Positions 47,759-59,419 of a stretch of DNA of 64,000 nucleotides are shown piece after piece (within the stretch, counting starts at the first letter, position 1; the number at the start of each line of letters is the position of its first letter). The DNA is taken from the NCBI RefSeq assembly GCF_034190915.1, contig NW_026947486.1, positions 80,580,044-80,644,043 of the forward strand. The letters run 5' to 3'. Under the pieces are notes generated by a model that was not told the DNA's origin, ran no database searches, and was given only the letters and a program-made list of their open reading frames with translations. This DNA comes from Cavia porcellus (lineage: Eukaryota; Chordata; Mammalia; Rodentia; Caviidae). Made by a program: the position numbers and the translations under genes.

Positions 47759-47932
47759 TGTGTGTGTGTGTGTGTGTGTGTATATGATACTGGGGATTAA
47801 GTCCAGGGCCTTGGTGCTGAGTTACATCCCATCCCTTTTTAATTTCCAGGCTGATCTTGAACTTGTGATCCTCCTGCCTGAGCTTCCCAGGGTGCTGGGA
47901 TTATAGGTATGCACCACCATACTTGGCCCAAA
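47759..47932 (-). repeat. (TG)n followed by B1-ID dimeric SINE, minus strand
   Basis: (TG)11 at 47760-47781, then antisense ID ('gatactggggattaagtcca') and antisense B1 ('tgatcctcctgcctgagctt', 'gctgggattataggtatgca'). Confidence 0.88.
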
Positions 47933-47954
47933 TCACTTTTACAGAACACTGTTC

Positions 47955-48085
47955 TGTGCCAGGTGCAGTGACACATGTCTGTGATTTCAGCACTCAGAAG
48001 GCTAAGGCAGGGGGACAGCAAGTTTGGGGCCATTCTGGGCTACACAGCAAGTTCAAGTGCAGAAAGAACTTGTCTCAAAAACAAG
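47955..48085 (+). repeat. B1 SINE
   Basis: 'gtgccaggtgcagtgacaca', internal duplication and 'gaacttgtctcaaaaacaag'. It is followed by a purine-rich (GAA/GGA/GACA) tract to about 48182. Confidence 0.88.
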
Positions 48086-48394
48086 AAAAGAAAGGAAGCG
48101 AAGGAAGAGAAGGAAGAAGGGAAGAAAGAGAGGGAGACAGAGACAGAGAGACAGAGAGACATGGACACTGCCATAGAGAGACACTACTCTGGCAACAGAG
48201 GATAGGGAGGATCCCAAAGCAGGGAAACTGGAGGATGCTATGTGTGGCAGCCATTTGGGTTCATTACTTGGGTTCAAAGCCTACCCAGGACAAGGAGACA
48301 GGAAAAGGGATCTGGGAACCCTTAAATAAGCAAGGTCAGCAGGATGTTGCTGGGAAGCAGTTGATCAATGGGAGGGGTCATAGCTCAGGAAATC

Positions 48395-48720
48395 TCAGTT
48401 TTCTGGCTTGAATAACTGGGTAAATGGTGGTGACGTTCATTCACCGACACTGGGAATACAGCAAGGACCCAGTCAGGGGCAGAAAATGAAGATGAGTGCC
48501 ACTGTGGACAGTTTGAGATTCCTCTGGGAAATGGAGGCAGGGATGTCTAGTAGTCACTTGTGCATAAAAGTTTTTTGGAGGCAAAGGTCTGAGCTGCTGA
48601 AACAAATACTAGCATCTTCTGTATGGGGATAGTAGAAGCCTTGGTCATGAATGAGATAGTGAATAAGAACAGAAGGCTAAGAATGGAAGCCCCTGGGATC
48701 AGAAGCATTTTTAAAAATGT
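48395..48720 (+). repeat. ancient interspersed repeat, class uncertain
   Basis: 'ggcttgaataactgggtaaa', 'cagtttgagattcctctggg' and 'gatagtgaataagaacagaa' resemble a widespread old mammalian repeat. Not coding. Confidence 0.5.
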
Positions 48721-48734
48721 AAAGGAAGTAAGAG

Positions 48735-48915
48735 ATAATTTGGTGGTGCACACCTGTAATCCCAGCCCTCTAGGAGGCTAAGGCAGAAAGATCACAAGTT
48801 TGAGCTCAGCCTGGGCAATTTATTGAGAGTTTTGTCTCAAAATTAAAAATAAAAAGAGGCTGGAGATGTAGCTCAGTGAAAAGGTCCTGGGTTCAATCCC
48901 TCGTAGCAGGAAGAC
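48735..48915 (+). repeat. B1-ID dimeric SINE
   Basis: 'ttggtggtgcacacctgtaa', a linker of aaaattaaaaataaaaa, then 'gaggctggagatgtagctca'. Confidence 0.92.
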
Positions 48916-49021
48916 AGAGAAAAGAGAGGACAGTGGGGAGAGACCCAAGAGTCCTAGAAATGAGGGAGGAGAAAGGGTCACTAGAGCCAAGGGCAACAGA
49001 GTAGCAAAATATGAGGTCTGA

Positions 49022-49110
49022 AAGGCAGGGGATGTGGCTCAGTGGTACAGTGTTTGCCTACCAGTGTGTGCTGTGCTGAGTTTCATCCCCAGCACCACAC
49101 ACACACAGAG
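49022..49110 (+). repeat. ID-like SINE
   Basis: 'gcaggggatgtggctcagtg' ... 'gagtttcatccccagcacca' then (CA)n. Confidence 0.82.
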
Positions 49111-49898
49111 GCAGCTGAAACAGGAAGGAGCTATTTCAGTAGCAGTGGAAGCAAAAGCCAGCAGACGGTTCACGAAGCTTCATCTGTCAAGGGGAGACCA
49201 CAGCAGAGGCTAGAAGAGGGGCTCTGAGCCAAGGCAGTTTTGTGTTGACAGTGTTTGTTCAAATTTACATGCTGAAGAGATGGAGAAGTTGAAGCTCCAG
49301 GAAAGACAACAGATAAGGGATGGAATCCAGGGCGAAGTGCGGGCACCCGGCCCTGAGCACAGCGGGGTAGGTGGGTGTCAGCCTTGGGCAAGGAGCAAGC
49401 TGGGGGAGAAGAGTGTGCTGCGGGTCAAAGCAGCCACAAGGAAAACTAAGATGCGATCAGCACCCAGGAGGTTTCTGAGGGTGGATGGGAAGGACAAGAG
49501 GCAGAACTGGGGAGGGAGCAGCTGGGCTACACAGCAAGTTCTAACCGATGGCAAGCTGTTAAGTTAGGAGCTGGGACGGGGGGCTGCCCTTCGCCCTTCG
49601 TGCCCCTGTCCTTCATGGGCCTTAGGGCGCCTGGGAGCCTGTCCTGGGGCTCTTCTGCTGAGGCAGGGCCCAAAGGGCTGCCTGCTGTCCGCGGGGCTTC
49701 AAGAAGCACACCACCGCCGTGTCCACTGCGGGAAGGAAGAGGGCGCTGTTGCATTGGCGTTGATCCCGCAGGCCACCGGCTGTATTTCATTCAGATCACT
49801 GAGGGCTGCTGGAGCTCTGCTCTGTGAATTTCTGCTGAATAGGCTAGCTCGTTTTGGGGGCTGGAGGAGAGGGCAGCGGCTTGTCTCAAGAGTGAAAG
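49111..49898. other. GC-rich intergenic DNA, no gene
   Basis: Moderately CpG-enriched unique sequence (49330-49760). A CTCF-core-like agagggcgct is at 49738-49747. Opposing open frames of 60-95 codons have no recognisable homology. Confidence 0.35.
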
Positions 49899-50000
49899 GG
49901 GGCAGGCTGCGGATTTAGCTCAGCAGCATAAGTACCTGTCATGCAAGCGCATGGTCGTGAGTTTGATCCCTGGTACCGGTAAAAGAAAAAAAAAAAAAAG
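49899..50000 (+). repeat. young Ala-tRNA SINE
   Basis: 'gctgcggatttagctcagca', B-box-like gagtttgatccct, then CTGGTACCGGTAAAA. The duplication gagtgaaag flanks it (49890-49898 and 50001-50009). Confidence 0.92.
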
Positions 50001-50009
50001 GAGTGAAAG

Positions 50010-51334
50010 AGGAACTGACCTGGGACCCTGAGTGGGATAGCCAAGTAGCATTGGGGTCTCAGTTGACACAAGGGAGCAAATCATTTCAGCAGGCCCAAAC
50101 TGTTCAAGTTTGAAGGCTCCCTGGTCTTTGGCTACTTAGATATGGGTCCCCTCCTTTGGGTTTAATTAGTTTATACCAGGAAATATCTATCATTTACACA
50201 AGAACGTCTTATGAGACCATGTTCCTAAATTTTCCAATTATTTTTTAACTAAACTATTTCCTAATATTGAAATGCAAGGACATGAGTATATAATGATTAT
50301 TTTTGTTACAATAGTTACTGATGCTAATGTCAACAATCTTGCTGATGGCAAAACTGTGCGGGTATTAAAATATTATAAACTGATTAGAAAACTATTTCAG
50401 GCTTGACAATGAAGAAGATAAACACTTATCTATGAGCAGATAAATAAAGATTACAGGAGTCAGGATTAAACCTAATGAGGAGGCAAATATAAAATGTAGA
50501 AAATTACAAACAAAAGCTAATTATGAAATTACAAAGGGCCGCATATAATGGGGAAATACAGAACAGGTGGCTCATCAGGTACTTCAGAGACAATAGGCAA
50601 GGCCACCACCCCATTAAATGGGCTTTTAGATTCACACAGGAATTATATGGATGGTCATTTAAAAACAATGCCTCGCTGTTCTGAAAAGGGTCCTCCTGCA
50701 AGAGAGAACAGTTATAATGAGAATTCACTGGGCTGAAAGCGTGGGCCAGATTGGCAACTGTGCCTTGCTCATCTATGAGTACCTATGTGCAAGTAGCAAC
50801 AACTTTCACAACTGGCAGTAGCAATACAGCTCTTGAGGGAAGAAAAAGGGAATAATCCAATTCAGGAACAAAGTCAACATTTGAGATGCGGCCTCACTCT
50901 GCTTTCCTGCACAGATTTGCCACAGAGCATACATATCAACAAAGGCTTCATTGCCCAAGCTATTAGTAACTCTAAAATTTCAGGACGCAGAGGATGGCAG
51001 ATCTATGGGTGAGCCCTTTAGGAGGCAGTACCTTATTGCAACTTGAAATCACTCTACACACAAGGAGAGTCGGTCCTTGGCGCTTCCAGCCCAAACTTCA
51101 AGGAGAGATGCGGACACACCCAGCTTCCAAGAGTGGATTGCTCCCAGCAGTATAATCTTGCAGCTCTTTCCCAACAGCCTGGCAGAACTTCAGGCAGTAA
51201 TTCCAGGAATTCCAATTACTATTCCCTACCTCATACCCACAGTCTCAGAATGCCCACAAAATACACCAGTGACCTTCCTGAAACTGCAGTGATGATACCT
51301 ATGCCTCACCATGTTCCACACAATCCACAAAGCC
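50010..51334. other. long repeat-free intergenic stretch
   Basis: No SINE, LINE or coding homology recognised over 1.3 kb. AT-rich homeodomain- and GATA-like short motifs occur at 50400-50660. The 111- and 71-codon open frames at 51043-51378 overlap in different frames. Confidence 0.4.
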
Positions 51335-51605
51335 TTTGTGCTCATTACCTCACTTTTTACCTCTCAAGAACACTCTGATGGGGATTTAGCTCAGCAGCAT
51401 AAGCGCCTGCCTTCCAAGCAGGCAGTCATGAGTTCGATCCCTGGTACCGATAAAAAATAAAAAGAATTTTAAAAAAAGAACACTCTGTTCCCCGTTTTAT
51501 AGATGAGGACACTTAGTCTGCCTAAGATCCAGCCACTAGGTGACAGAGGCAAGAAATAAACCTAGGCAATCTGCTGGCAAACTTGTTCCTTTCCCACAAT
51601 GCTAT
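51335..51605 (-). repeat. MIR SINE, minus strand, interrupted
   Basis: 'gtgctcattacctcactttt' precedes and 'ccccgttttatagatgagga', 'gatccagccactaggtgaca' follow a younger SINE insertion. Confidence 0.8.
51378..51475 (+). repeat. young Ala-tRNA SINE nested in MIR
   Basis: The 5' end is slightly truncated (starts atggggatttagctc); CTGGTACCGATAAAA end. Perfect 12-bp duplication aagaacactctg at 51366-51377 and 51476-51487. Confidence 0.94.
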
Positions 51606-52017
51606 GATGCTTTCCACTTTCTGAGAAATAGACCAATAATTCCTAACCATTGTTTCTTCATAGATCCCCTGAAAATTCAGTGAAATCAATGAATCCTCTC
51701 CTCAGAAAAGTGGTTAGAGGCTGCTCTCACACCTATTCATATACACACAAGACACTATGTTTAATTTCAAGGGATCCAGAGGCTCCCCAGTCTCATCCCT
51801 GAAAGCCTATGGAGCCCTACTTAAGAGCCTCTGTTGAAATTTGTAGTGAAGAAGATTTTGAATGTTCCTAATAAAAAGATGATAAATGTTGGAGGAGGTG
51901 ATGTATAATGCCAGTTACTCTGATGTGGTCATTACACATTGGATACAGATATTGAAATGTCACACTGGACCCCATAAATATATACAGCTATTATGTGTCA
52001 ATTAAAAATAAAAATTT
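51606..52017. other. intergenic, no gene
   Basis: The end (51850-52015: 'cattggatacagatattgaa', 'tatacagctattatgtgtca') resembles an old L1 3' end, plus strand. Nothing else is recognised. Confidence 0.4.
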
Positions 52018-52100
52018 AGGGATGGAGCTATAGCTCAGGGATAAGGCCTTGTCTAGCACATGTGAGGCCCTGGGTTTGATCACAAGCACTGTCAAAAAAA
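52018..52100 (+). repeat. ID-like SINE
   Basis: 'gggatggagctatagctcag' ... 'aggccctgggtttgatcaca'. Confidence 0.8.
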
Positions 52101-52137
52101 CCCCTCCAAAATAAAAATAAGAACAAAAAATGTTTTA

Positions 52138-52312
52138 AACTCAGTGTGGTACCACAAGCCTGTGAATCCCAGCACTCTGGGGGGCTGAGGCAGGCAGATC
52201 ACAAGTTTCAAGTTCCTCTTGGACAACTCCAAATTAAACAATGAAAAGAGGGGGAATGGAGCTCAGTCCAAAGGCTCTGGGTTCAATCCCTCATGGTATG
52301 CTAAATAAACAA
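52138..52312 (+). repeat. B1-ID dimeric SINE
   Basis: 'tgtggtaccacaagcctgtg', 'gggctgaggcaggcagatca', then a short ID half 'gggggaatggagctcagtcc'. Confidence 0.87.
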
Positions 52313-52618
52313 ACAAAATGGAAATCATATCTGTCCTTAGAAATAAAGATGTGCCTCTAGTAGGGGCAGTTCACTGAGGAAGCCGCTCACCTTGACCCTC
52401 CCTTGCTCAGCACACTGCTCCTCTCTTTGGGAAGATCTTATCCTCTCCGCTCAAAGGCTTCTGACCCAGTAGAAGTTCAAAAGGCTCTGGTTTTGAAACC
52501 TGATACTTATGGCCTCACATTTTCCCCAACATACCAAGCCCATACCATCACCTGCTGTTACCAGCCCAGTCCTGGCCCAGAGAAGATAAACAATTCCAAG
52601 ATTGTCCAAAAGAGAACA

Positions 52619-52800
52619 GGGCTGGAGCTGGCTCTGTCACTCAGTGGTAAAAGTGCATGCCAAATATGCACAAGGCCCTGAGTTGAAAGAGAGAGAGAGA
52701 TAAAGAGGAAGGTACACACTTATAACTTAGCTCTCTGAGAGGCTGAAGCAGGAGGATCACAAGTTCAAGCCCAGCCTGGGCAATTTAAGTCACAAAACAA
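52619..52800 (+). repeat. ID-like SINE followed by B1 fragment
   Basis: ID ('gctggagctggctctgtcac', 'gcacaaggccctgagttgaa') at 52619-52690, then a GA tail and a B1 body ('ggctgaagcaggaggatcac') at 52705-52800. Confidence 0.8.
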
Positions 52801-52954
52801 AAAAACGAAAACCGTTCATGCCAAGGGCTCCCCAAGCACTGCAATAGGTAAGAAGAGGAAGTACCATCAGGAAAAGATATGAGAACATAAATGGAAACTT
52901 GTTTTGGGAGTGCAGAGGGGAGAGGTGTGCCACAGTTTAGCCTCCCTCATCAAA

Positions 52955-53104
52955 AATTCAGTATATTACTCAACAGCCTCGGGAGGCTAAGGCAGGAAGA
53001 TTGCCATGAGTTCGAGGCCAGCCTGGGCTACACAATGAATTCAAGGCTCATCTGTACTATATGGCAAGACCTTGTCTCAAAAAAAGGGAAAAAAAGAAAA
53101 TAAA
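52955..53104 (+). repeat. B1 SINE, 5' truncated
   Basis: 'gggaggctaaggcaggaaga', 'gaggccagcctgggctacac', 'ggcaagaccttgtctcaaaa'. Confidence 0.9.
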
Positions 53105-53169
53105 AGCTCAGCAGCAGTGAGATTTGTAGATGAGCTCATGACAAGTAGGGCCAACCACAATTGTACTTC

Positions 53170-53425
53170 ATTCAATCAACAGACAGTATTTAGCATGCAT
53201 TTCCTTCCAAGCTCTTATACGCCAGACACTTTTCCAAGCATGATACAAATATTAACTCACTTAATTTTATTAATACAATGAGATGGATACTATTGTCTCC
53301 TTTTCCTATACAGATAACCTGAAGCACAGGAGAGCAACTTGCTTGGAGTGGCACAGCCAGTAAGTGGCACAGCTGGGACTCAAAGATTCAAACTGAGGCA
53401 TGCCCATGCACCAAACTACCATGTT
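53170..53425 (-). repeat. MIR SINE, minus strand
   Basis: 'agctcttatacgccagacac', 'gcacagccagtaagtggcac' and 'agctgggactcaaagattca' in antisense MIR order, nearly full length. Confidence 0.87.
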
Positions 53426-53929
53426 TGCAGCTAGTATAATCCAGGGCCTTGGCTAGTCACTGGCCTCCAGAGTGGGCTGGGTTGGGTTCAAGAACAGATG
53501 TCAACAGATTACAGGGACTCCTGCCTTGGCCCCAGGGTCAAAGAAATCAGAGTAGAGGAGTCATTTCTGATGTGAGGCTTGCCATTTTGCACAAAACCAA
53601 AGAGCTGTGAGTGTGTCTCATTTTTGGGACTACAGAATCAAGTGGGTCCCTCCCACCTGGTTGTCAGATGCTCATTGGTCTCTTCTTATAGAGACTGTGA
53701 AAACCCCAAGGGCACGGCCTAGGCCTGTGGCTTTTCTCTTTTTTCTTTGTAAATGTCCTAATTGACATATGCTCAAGTCAGGGCAATTAGCATTTCCATC
53801 TTCTTAATTAGTATGTCTATGTGCTAGGGATCTTCAAACTCTTCTCCTCTAGGCCTGTGTCCTTATATGCATACCCTCAGTGCCCAAGCACAGGCTCAGA
53901 ACCTAGTCCTCACAAAGGTAGTGTTTACT
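53426..53929. other. intergenic, no gene
   Basis: Nothing recognised. Confidence 0.4.
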
Positions 53930-54320
53930 GAATTTACTTGTTCAACTAATTATTTGTTGAGCATTTATTAAATTAACAGCAACTCTACCAGGCTCTGGGA
54001 CACGGTACAATGGTGATCAAAAACACAATTATATTACAGTGGGAATGCCAGACAATAAACAACATAAGCAAGAAAAATATGTATAATTTTATGGGAAAAC
54101 TAAAGCAAGAAAGGGGGCTAGGAAGGTGAGGAAGTGATGACATTTTGGATACAACTGAGTAGTGAAGACTTCTGAAAAAATGACATTTTCTCAAAGAAGA
54201 TCAAGACCTGAAGGAGATAAAGTGCCAGGTCATGCAAATACTCAAGGGGCAGAATTCTCAACAGAGGAAATGGTGGCTACAGAGGATCAAGGTGGGACAT
54301 GCCTGGCAAAACTGAAGGTC
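53930..54320 (+). repeat. ancient interspersed repeat, class uncertain
   Basis: 'tgttgagcatttattaaatt', 'agacaataaacaacataagc', 'gatcaagacctgaaggagat' and 'ctgtagccggaagggagtga' follow the order of a widespread old mammalian repeat that I cannot name with certainty. Confidence 0.5.
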
Positions 54321-54791
54321 AGGGAAGAGACACTGTAGCCGGAAGGGAGTGAGCTGAGTCAATCCTAGTGTTGAGGTCTGAAGGAATGAACAAGTGCAGA
54401 TGTAGCTGGCGCCTAGGGGCAGGCAAGCCAAACTGGTTCCATAGCCAAGAAGCCCTTCAAGTTTGCCTGGGACCCATGGTGGACGGCAGAGGAAAGGCTC
54501 CACAGGAATATCTGTTCAGCAACTCACATTTGCTCCAGCTCCATTCTAAAGGCCTCCTGGGAGGAAAGGTAGGCTACTCCTTGAACCTCCTCCTCCAGCT
54601 CAGTCAAGAATTAGGGTCAAGTTGGCAGAACAAGCTATGGAAAGCTGACCTATAGCTTTGACACAGAGAGCACACCGCCCACTCCGCCCATCCATGGAGA
54701 CATTATAATGGAAGGCATGATGGACTTTGGCCATCTGTTCCCTCAGGTCCTTCTGGAGAAAAAAAAAAAACCTTTACTATTAAGAATCTTT

Positions 54792-54881
54792 TTTTTTTTT
54801 TTTATGGGTACCGGGGATCAAACTCACGACCACACACTTGCAAGGCAGGCACTTATGCCACTGAGCTAAATCCCCAGCCCC
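54792..54881 (-). repeat. young Ala-tRNA SINE, minus strand
   Basis: gggtaccggggatcaaactc ... ctgagctaaatccccagccc. Imperfect duplication actattaagaatcttt / actagtaagagtcttt. Confidence 0.92.
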
Positions 54882-54972
54882 ACTAGTAAGAGTCTTTATA
54901 CAGCAAATTCCTCTCAAAGTCCTGCCTTGTCACCCTCTTAATAGTATACTTTGATGAACAGAAGCTCTTTTT

Positions 54973-55067
54973 TTTTTTTTTTTTTTTTATCGGTACCAGG
55001 GATCAAACTCACGACCGCCTGCTTGCAAGGCAGGTGCTTATGCCGCTGAGCTAAACCCCCCCAGCCC
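54973..55067 (-). repeat. young Ala-tRNA SINE, minus strand
   Basis: atcggtaccagggatcaaac ... tgccgctgagctaaaccccc. Duplication acagaagctctttttt at 54958 and 55069. Confidence 0.94.
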
Positions 55068-55795
55068 CACAGAAGCTCTTTTTTAGCCAAATAGATCCAT
55101 CTTTTCCTTATGGTTAGAGCTTTTGTGTTTGATGAAAAGCTCTTTCATTTCCCAAAGATAGTAAAACCATTTTGTTATTTTCTAAAAGTTTTACTATTTA
55201 TCTTCCACATTAGGCTCTAAATTTTCTGGGAGCTTTTGCAGATAATGTAAGGGAAGGGTCAAGTTTTCTTTTTGACATGCGAATAGACAATTGACCTATA
55301 AAATTGGAAAAAAAATTTTCCCTGTTAAACACCACTGGCACCTCTGTTATATATCTGGTGACTGCATGTGGGTCTATTTCTGTACTCTTATTCTTTTTCA
55401 CCAGTCTATTTGCCCATCCCTTGGCCAACATCACAGTGTTTTAACTACTTTCAGTATCTAGTAGGACAAGTCCTCTCCTCTTGTTCCTCAACAATGTCTT
55501 AGCTATTCTTAGGCCTTTTCATTTTTTGTCTAAATTTAAATTAGCTTAAGTCCCTCCTCATCATCACACATCCCTGTTAGAATTTGGACTGAGAGCTGAT
55601 TGAATCTCTAAGTTTGTGGAGAACTAATACTTTAAAGCTATTGAGTATTTCAATCCATAACACAGTATATCACTCTATTTAGGCTTTAAGTTTTCTCCAT
55701 GTTTTATAGTTTTATACGTAAAAGACATATATGTATTTTCCTAGGTTCATCCATAGATGTTTTTATGCTACGCATTTGCTATTATTTTATTGAAT

Positions 55796-55876
55796 GATTG
55801 ATTTTGGTGCTGGGAATTAAACCAAGGACCTTGTAGATGCTAGGTAAGTGTACCACTTAGATATATCCCCAGTCCA
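55796..55876 (-). repeat. ID-like SINE, minus strand
   Basis: 'ggtgctgggaattaaaccaa' ... 'gtaccacttagatatatccc'. Confidence 0.78.
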
Positions 55877-56548
55877 ATATATTTTTAAATTTTAAGTTTC
55901 CAACTGCTTCTCACTTATATACAGAAATACAACTGTCATATTAACCACGTCTAGCAAATTGCCAATGTTCATTTGTCAATTCCAATCTTCGTTCTCAATT
56001 ATCTTGGATATTTTATATACACAGTCATGTTTTCCACAAATAAAAATGGTTTTATTTCTTCCTTTCCAAGGCTTTGAACTTTTTGTTTCATTTTCTTCTC
56101 TTACTGAATTGGCTAGTATTTGCAACACAATGGTAATGAAAAGGATCCTGTCTCATTTACAGAAGCAAGCTTCTAAGCATGCTTGCCATATGATTTTTAT
56201 AATACCCTTTATCATAATGAAAGTTTCCTTCCATTCCTGATTCCTTATTCTCATATGTACCCTTATAATTAATTCCTATCCTTAAATGCACAAAACATAT
56301 TAAGAATACTTCATTGATATTTTATGTTTTTGTTAACTACACACTGTATAATATAATAATAACTTAATGACAAAATAGCAAGACCTCTTCAATGTCATGT
56401 ATGTCCTACAAAAAGTTTAGGAAACCAAAACATACGTGGGGTCAGTGTAAGTGATACGTGTGTGTGGAATGTGCTATTGTCATGTGTGCAGACTGCCTTA
56501 GGTGTGATAATTGAAGTAAGGAGTTTTGTATTAAAAAATTAATTCCTA

Positions 56549-56631
56549 GGGGCTAGAGATTTAGCTCAGTGGCATAAGCACCAGCCTTGCAAAGCAGGCG
56601 GTCTTGAGTTCGATCCCCGGTACTGATAAAA
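56549..56631 (+). repeat. young Ala-tRNA SINE
   Basis: 'ggggctagagatttagctca', intact B box gagttcgatcccc and CGGTACTGATAAA. A 16-bp duplication aaaaaattaattccta lies at 56533-56548 and 56632-56647. Confidence 0.95.
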
Positions 56632-57060
56632 AAAAATTAATTCCTATCATTTAAGATAACCTGAGTATTTGTTCCTAAAATCCAAAAAGCCTAATTAGAA
56701 CAATAATAATTTTGTTAATTTCAGTTAAATATTCATACCTTTTACATTTCTTGTTCAATAAGGTAGAACTTCCAGAATAATGTTGAATGGCAATGATGGC
56801 AAGCAGCCTATTCTTGTTCTTGACAAGAACATAAATGCCTCTCACATTTCATCTGGATTTTATTTAGGATTTCCAGCCACATTCAGGATTTTTTATATCT
56901 GCATTTGTGAGAATGGTCCATGTACTTCCTCTTCTTGTTGTCACATCAGATTTTGGTGTCAACTGTCATGTTTTCATGAAAACAAAAGAAAGTTATTTTT
57001 CTCTAATCTCCAAAACAATTTAACAACTATCTGTGCACTGAAGTTTTTCTAGAACTCAAT

Positions 57061-57539
57061 GCCATACTTTCTACCCAAAAACCATTGCTTTTACTGTCTT
57101 AACATATATCTGTCGAGATCTCTCCCTTTCAGCTTTTCTCCTCCCCATTCCTCGGTGTGCATAACACAAACAGATATACAGCAAGTAAGTTCATTCTACA
57201 AATTATTCTGCAAACTTTTTTCAGTTCATAATCCCTCATATAAATTTTCATCTCATTTAACACCCCATATTTATATTTCCCCAATTGACCTGAAAATAGC
57301 TCTTGTGTTTGGTTTGACCAAACTAAAGCTGAAGTCCAGAACAAGGTACCAATTGCTTCTGCTGGTTTTGAGAAAGAAAATATTTGTAATAATTTGTCTG
57401 TATTAAAATGGAAATGGCTGCTTTGGGAAAGTTTAATGTTACTGGAGACTTCCAAACAAAGGCTGGATTTATATATATCTGAGAGGCTGAGCAGGAAATT
57501 CCTTGGTGTAGGTTACAGTGCCTGACCCCTCAGGTCTTT
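57061..57539. other. intergenic, no gene
   Basis: The open frames at 57059-57406 (+) and 57129-57455 (-) oppose each other and have no recognised homology. Confidence 0.4.
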
Positions 57540-57605
57540 TTTGTGTGTGTGCTGGTTTTGGAACCCAGGGCCTCATGCATGCTAGACAAAGCTATTCTCC
57601 TGCCC
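57540..57605 (-). repeat. ID-like SINE, minus strand
   Basis: 'gtgtgctggttttggaaccc', 'agggcctcatgcatgctaga'. Confidence 0.75.
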
Positions 57606-57761
57606 TGAATGAGTTTCTATAAATCCTGTTATTAACACTTCCACACCAGGCCCTATCCCCTTCCTACTTACTTAAGCATATCACTCTAGTAATTTTCTCT
57701 TACAGTATCAATTTACTTCTATCTTGGCTCTTTCCTCATTAGCATTCATATATGCTATTAT

Positions 57762-57885
57762 TTCTCTTTTTTTTTCCTGACATAGGGCTCACTATGTAGT
57801 TCAAGCTGGCCCCTGAACCATAAGCCCAGGCTGGCTTCAAACTTGCAGTGCTGGAATTATAGACATGTGCCATCATGTGTGGATA
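57762..57885 (-). repeat. B1 SINE, minus strand
   Basis: 'tgacatagggctcactatgt', 'ccaggctggcttcaaacttg', 'ggaattatagacatgtgcca'. Confidence 0.88.
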
Positions 57886-58009
57886 TTTCCCCATCTTGAA
57901 AAAACCTACTATGGAAATCTTATTTTCTCCTCCACATACCACTCTTCTTCACTTTCAAAGAAAAACCAGGAAAAACTTATTTATATTCACTGCTTCCAAT
58001 TCCTCTTCA

Positions 58010-58132
58010 CCCTTTTTTGTTTGAGACAGGGTCTCAGTATGTAGTTCAGGCTGGCCTTAAACTCGTAGCAATCACTTGCCTCAGTCTCCAGAGTGCTGGG
58101 ACTACAGGGGTGCGTCACCACACCTGCATCCA
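58010..58132 (-). repeat. B1 SINE, minus strand
   Basis: 'tttgagacagggtctcagta', 'caggctggccttaaactcgt', 'agagtgctgggactacaggg'. Confidence 0.92.
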
Positions 58133-58566
58133 GTGAAATCATTGCTGTTAGGCTCTGGTTCACAACGCTGGATTCAAACTGTACTTGTCCAGGTTGCCAA
58201 CCATCTCCCCATTGCTAAGTGCAATGGGCATTTCTAAGTCCTCCTTTACGGCATTTGGCTGCTGTTCATTTTCTCTTCCTTTAAACCTGGCCTTGTCGTT
58301 TGCTTATTTGCTCTCAAACAAATTCCCTTCTTCCCCAACTCTGCTGGGTATAACAGACAAAAACATTTCCCATTTCCCATTCTGACTTCCTGATAGGCTT
58401 GGCCAATGTGAATCTTTGGCAGGAGACTGCAGAGCAAAATGGGAGAAATCAGGGTATTTTCCTTCCTTTGTTTTGAGCGTTGTCTCTAGCAGTGACTGTA
58501 TATCCTCTATAGCTCCAATCAGGTAGTCGCTCCCTCCTCAGACTAAGCTCCTACTCAGTGCTCCCT
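58133..58566. other. intergenic, no gene
   Basis: Nothing recognised. Confidence 0.4.
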
Positions 58567-58622
58567 AACACCTGGGATAACACCTGGCTGGGATAACACC
58601 TGGGATAACACCTGGCTGGGAT
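58567..58622. repeat. 28-bp tandem duplication
   Basis: Two adjacent, apparently identical 28-bp units, each made of aacacctgggat followed by aacacctggctgggat. Confidence 0.9.
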
Positions 58623-58787
58623 AGTACCACCTGCTACTTTTGTCCCTTCAGCCCTAGAGATAAAGCAAGCTCCTGCTGTTAAAATCTCTAGATTAATTCA
58701 CCATCCTCCTCCTTAGATTCTCAACAATTCCATCACCTGAGTAACCAACTATTTGTGTTAAATTCCTTCTATTTAAAATTCAGAATA

Positions 58788-58875
58788 TGGAGTAGCAGAT
58801 AAAGCTCACTGGTACAGTTCTTGCCTAACAGGCAAAACACCCTGGGTTCCATCCCCAGTACCACAAAAAACAAAT
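58788..58875 (+). repeat. ID-like SINE
   Basis: 'agcagataaagctcactggt' ... 'ccctgggttccatccccagt' then accacaaaaaac. Confidence 0.82.
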
Positions 58876-59004
58876 AATACATTTGGAATGTAGTTTGTTT
58901 TCTCAGTTGGACTGATACAAAACACCTGCTTCTCTTAGTTTTCAGTTGTGCTCTGTGTTCCTCCAAGCTTGGTATCCAAGCTTTCTCAGTCTTTGCTGAT
59001 TTTT

Positions 59005-59132
59005 TACCTATTTGTTTATTTGAGATAGGGTCTTAATCTGTAGCCCAGACTGGCCTTTAGCTTGCAGTGATACTCCTACCTCAGCCTCAGGAGTGCTGGG
59101 ATTACAGGCATGTGCCACCACATCTAGCTTGA
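59005..59132 (-). repeat. B1 SINE, minus strand
   Basis: 'gagatagggtcttaatctgt', 'cagcctcaggagtgctggga', 'caggcatgtgccaccacatc'. Confidence 0.92.
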
Positions 59133-59419
59133 TTTCTCAATTCCTGCCCCAGGACTCAATTCTTGAACATATTCTTGTTGCTACATATACTGTATTTTTG
59201 TTTTTGTCAGTCTGAGCCTATATAGCAGGGAGGGCAAAGCTTTTAGAGCTTTCAATGATACAAACAGCTGGCTGTGGCACATGTGCCATAAGTTTGCCAT
59301 CATTGCTATGTAGAATAACATCTATATACTGACAACTCTTGAATTTATATTTGTACCTAGACCTCCTCAGTTGAGCTCCAGACTGCACATCCAACTGCCT
59401 GATAGCTCTACTTAGATAG

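Larger units (their letters stand above)
54935..57060 (-). repeat. old L1 sequence, minus strand, with SINE insertions
   Basis: Scattered plus-strand text typical of antisense L1: 'tttgatgaaaagctctttca', 'aatgttgaatggcaatgatg', 'tcttgttcttgacaagaaca'. It is interrupted by SINEs at 54973-55067, 55796-55875 and 56549-56631. Boundaries and the homogeneity of the tract are uncertain. Confidence 0.5.
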
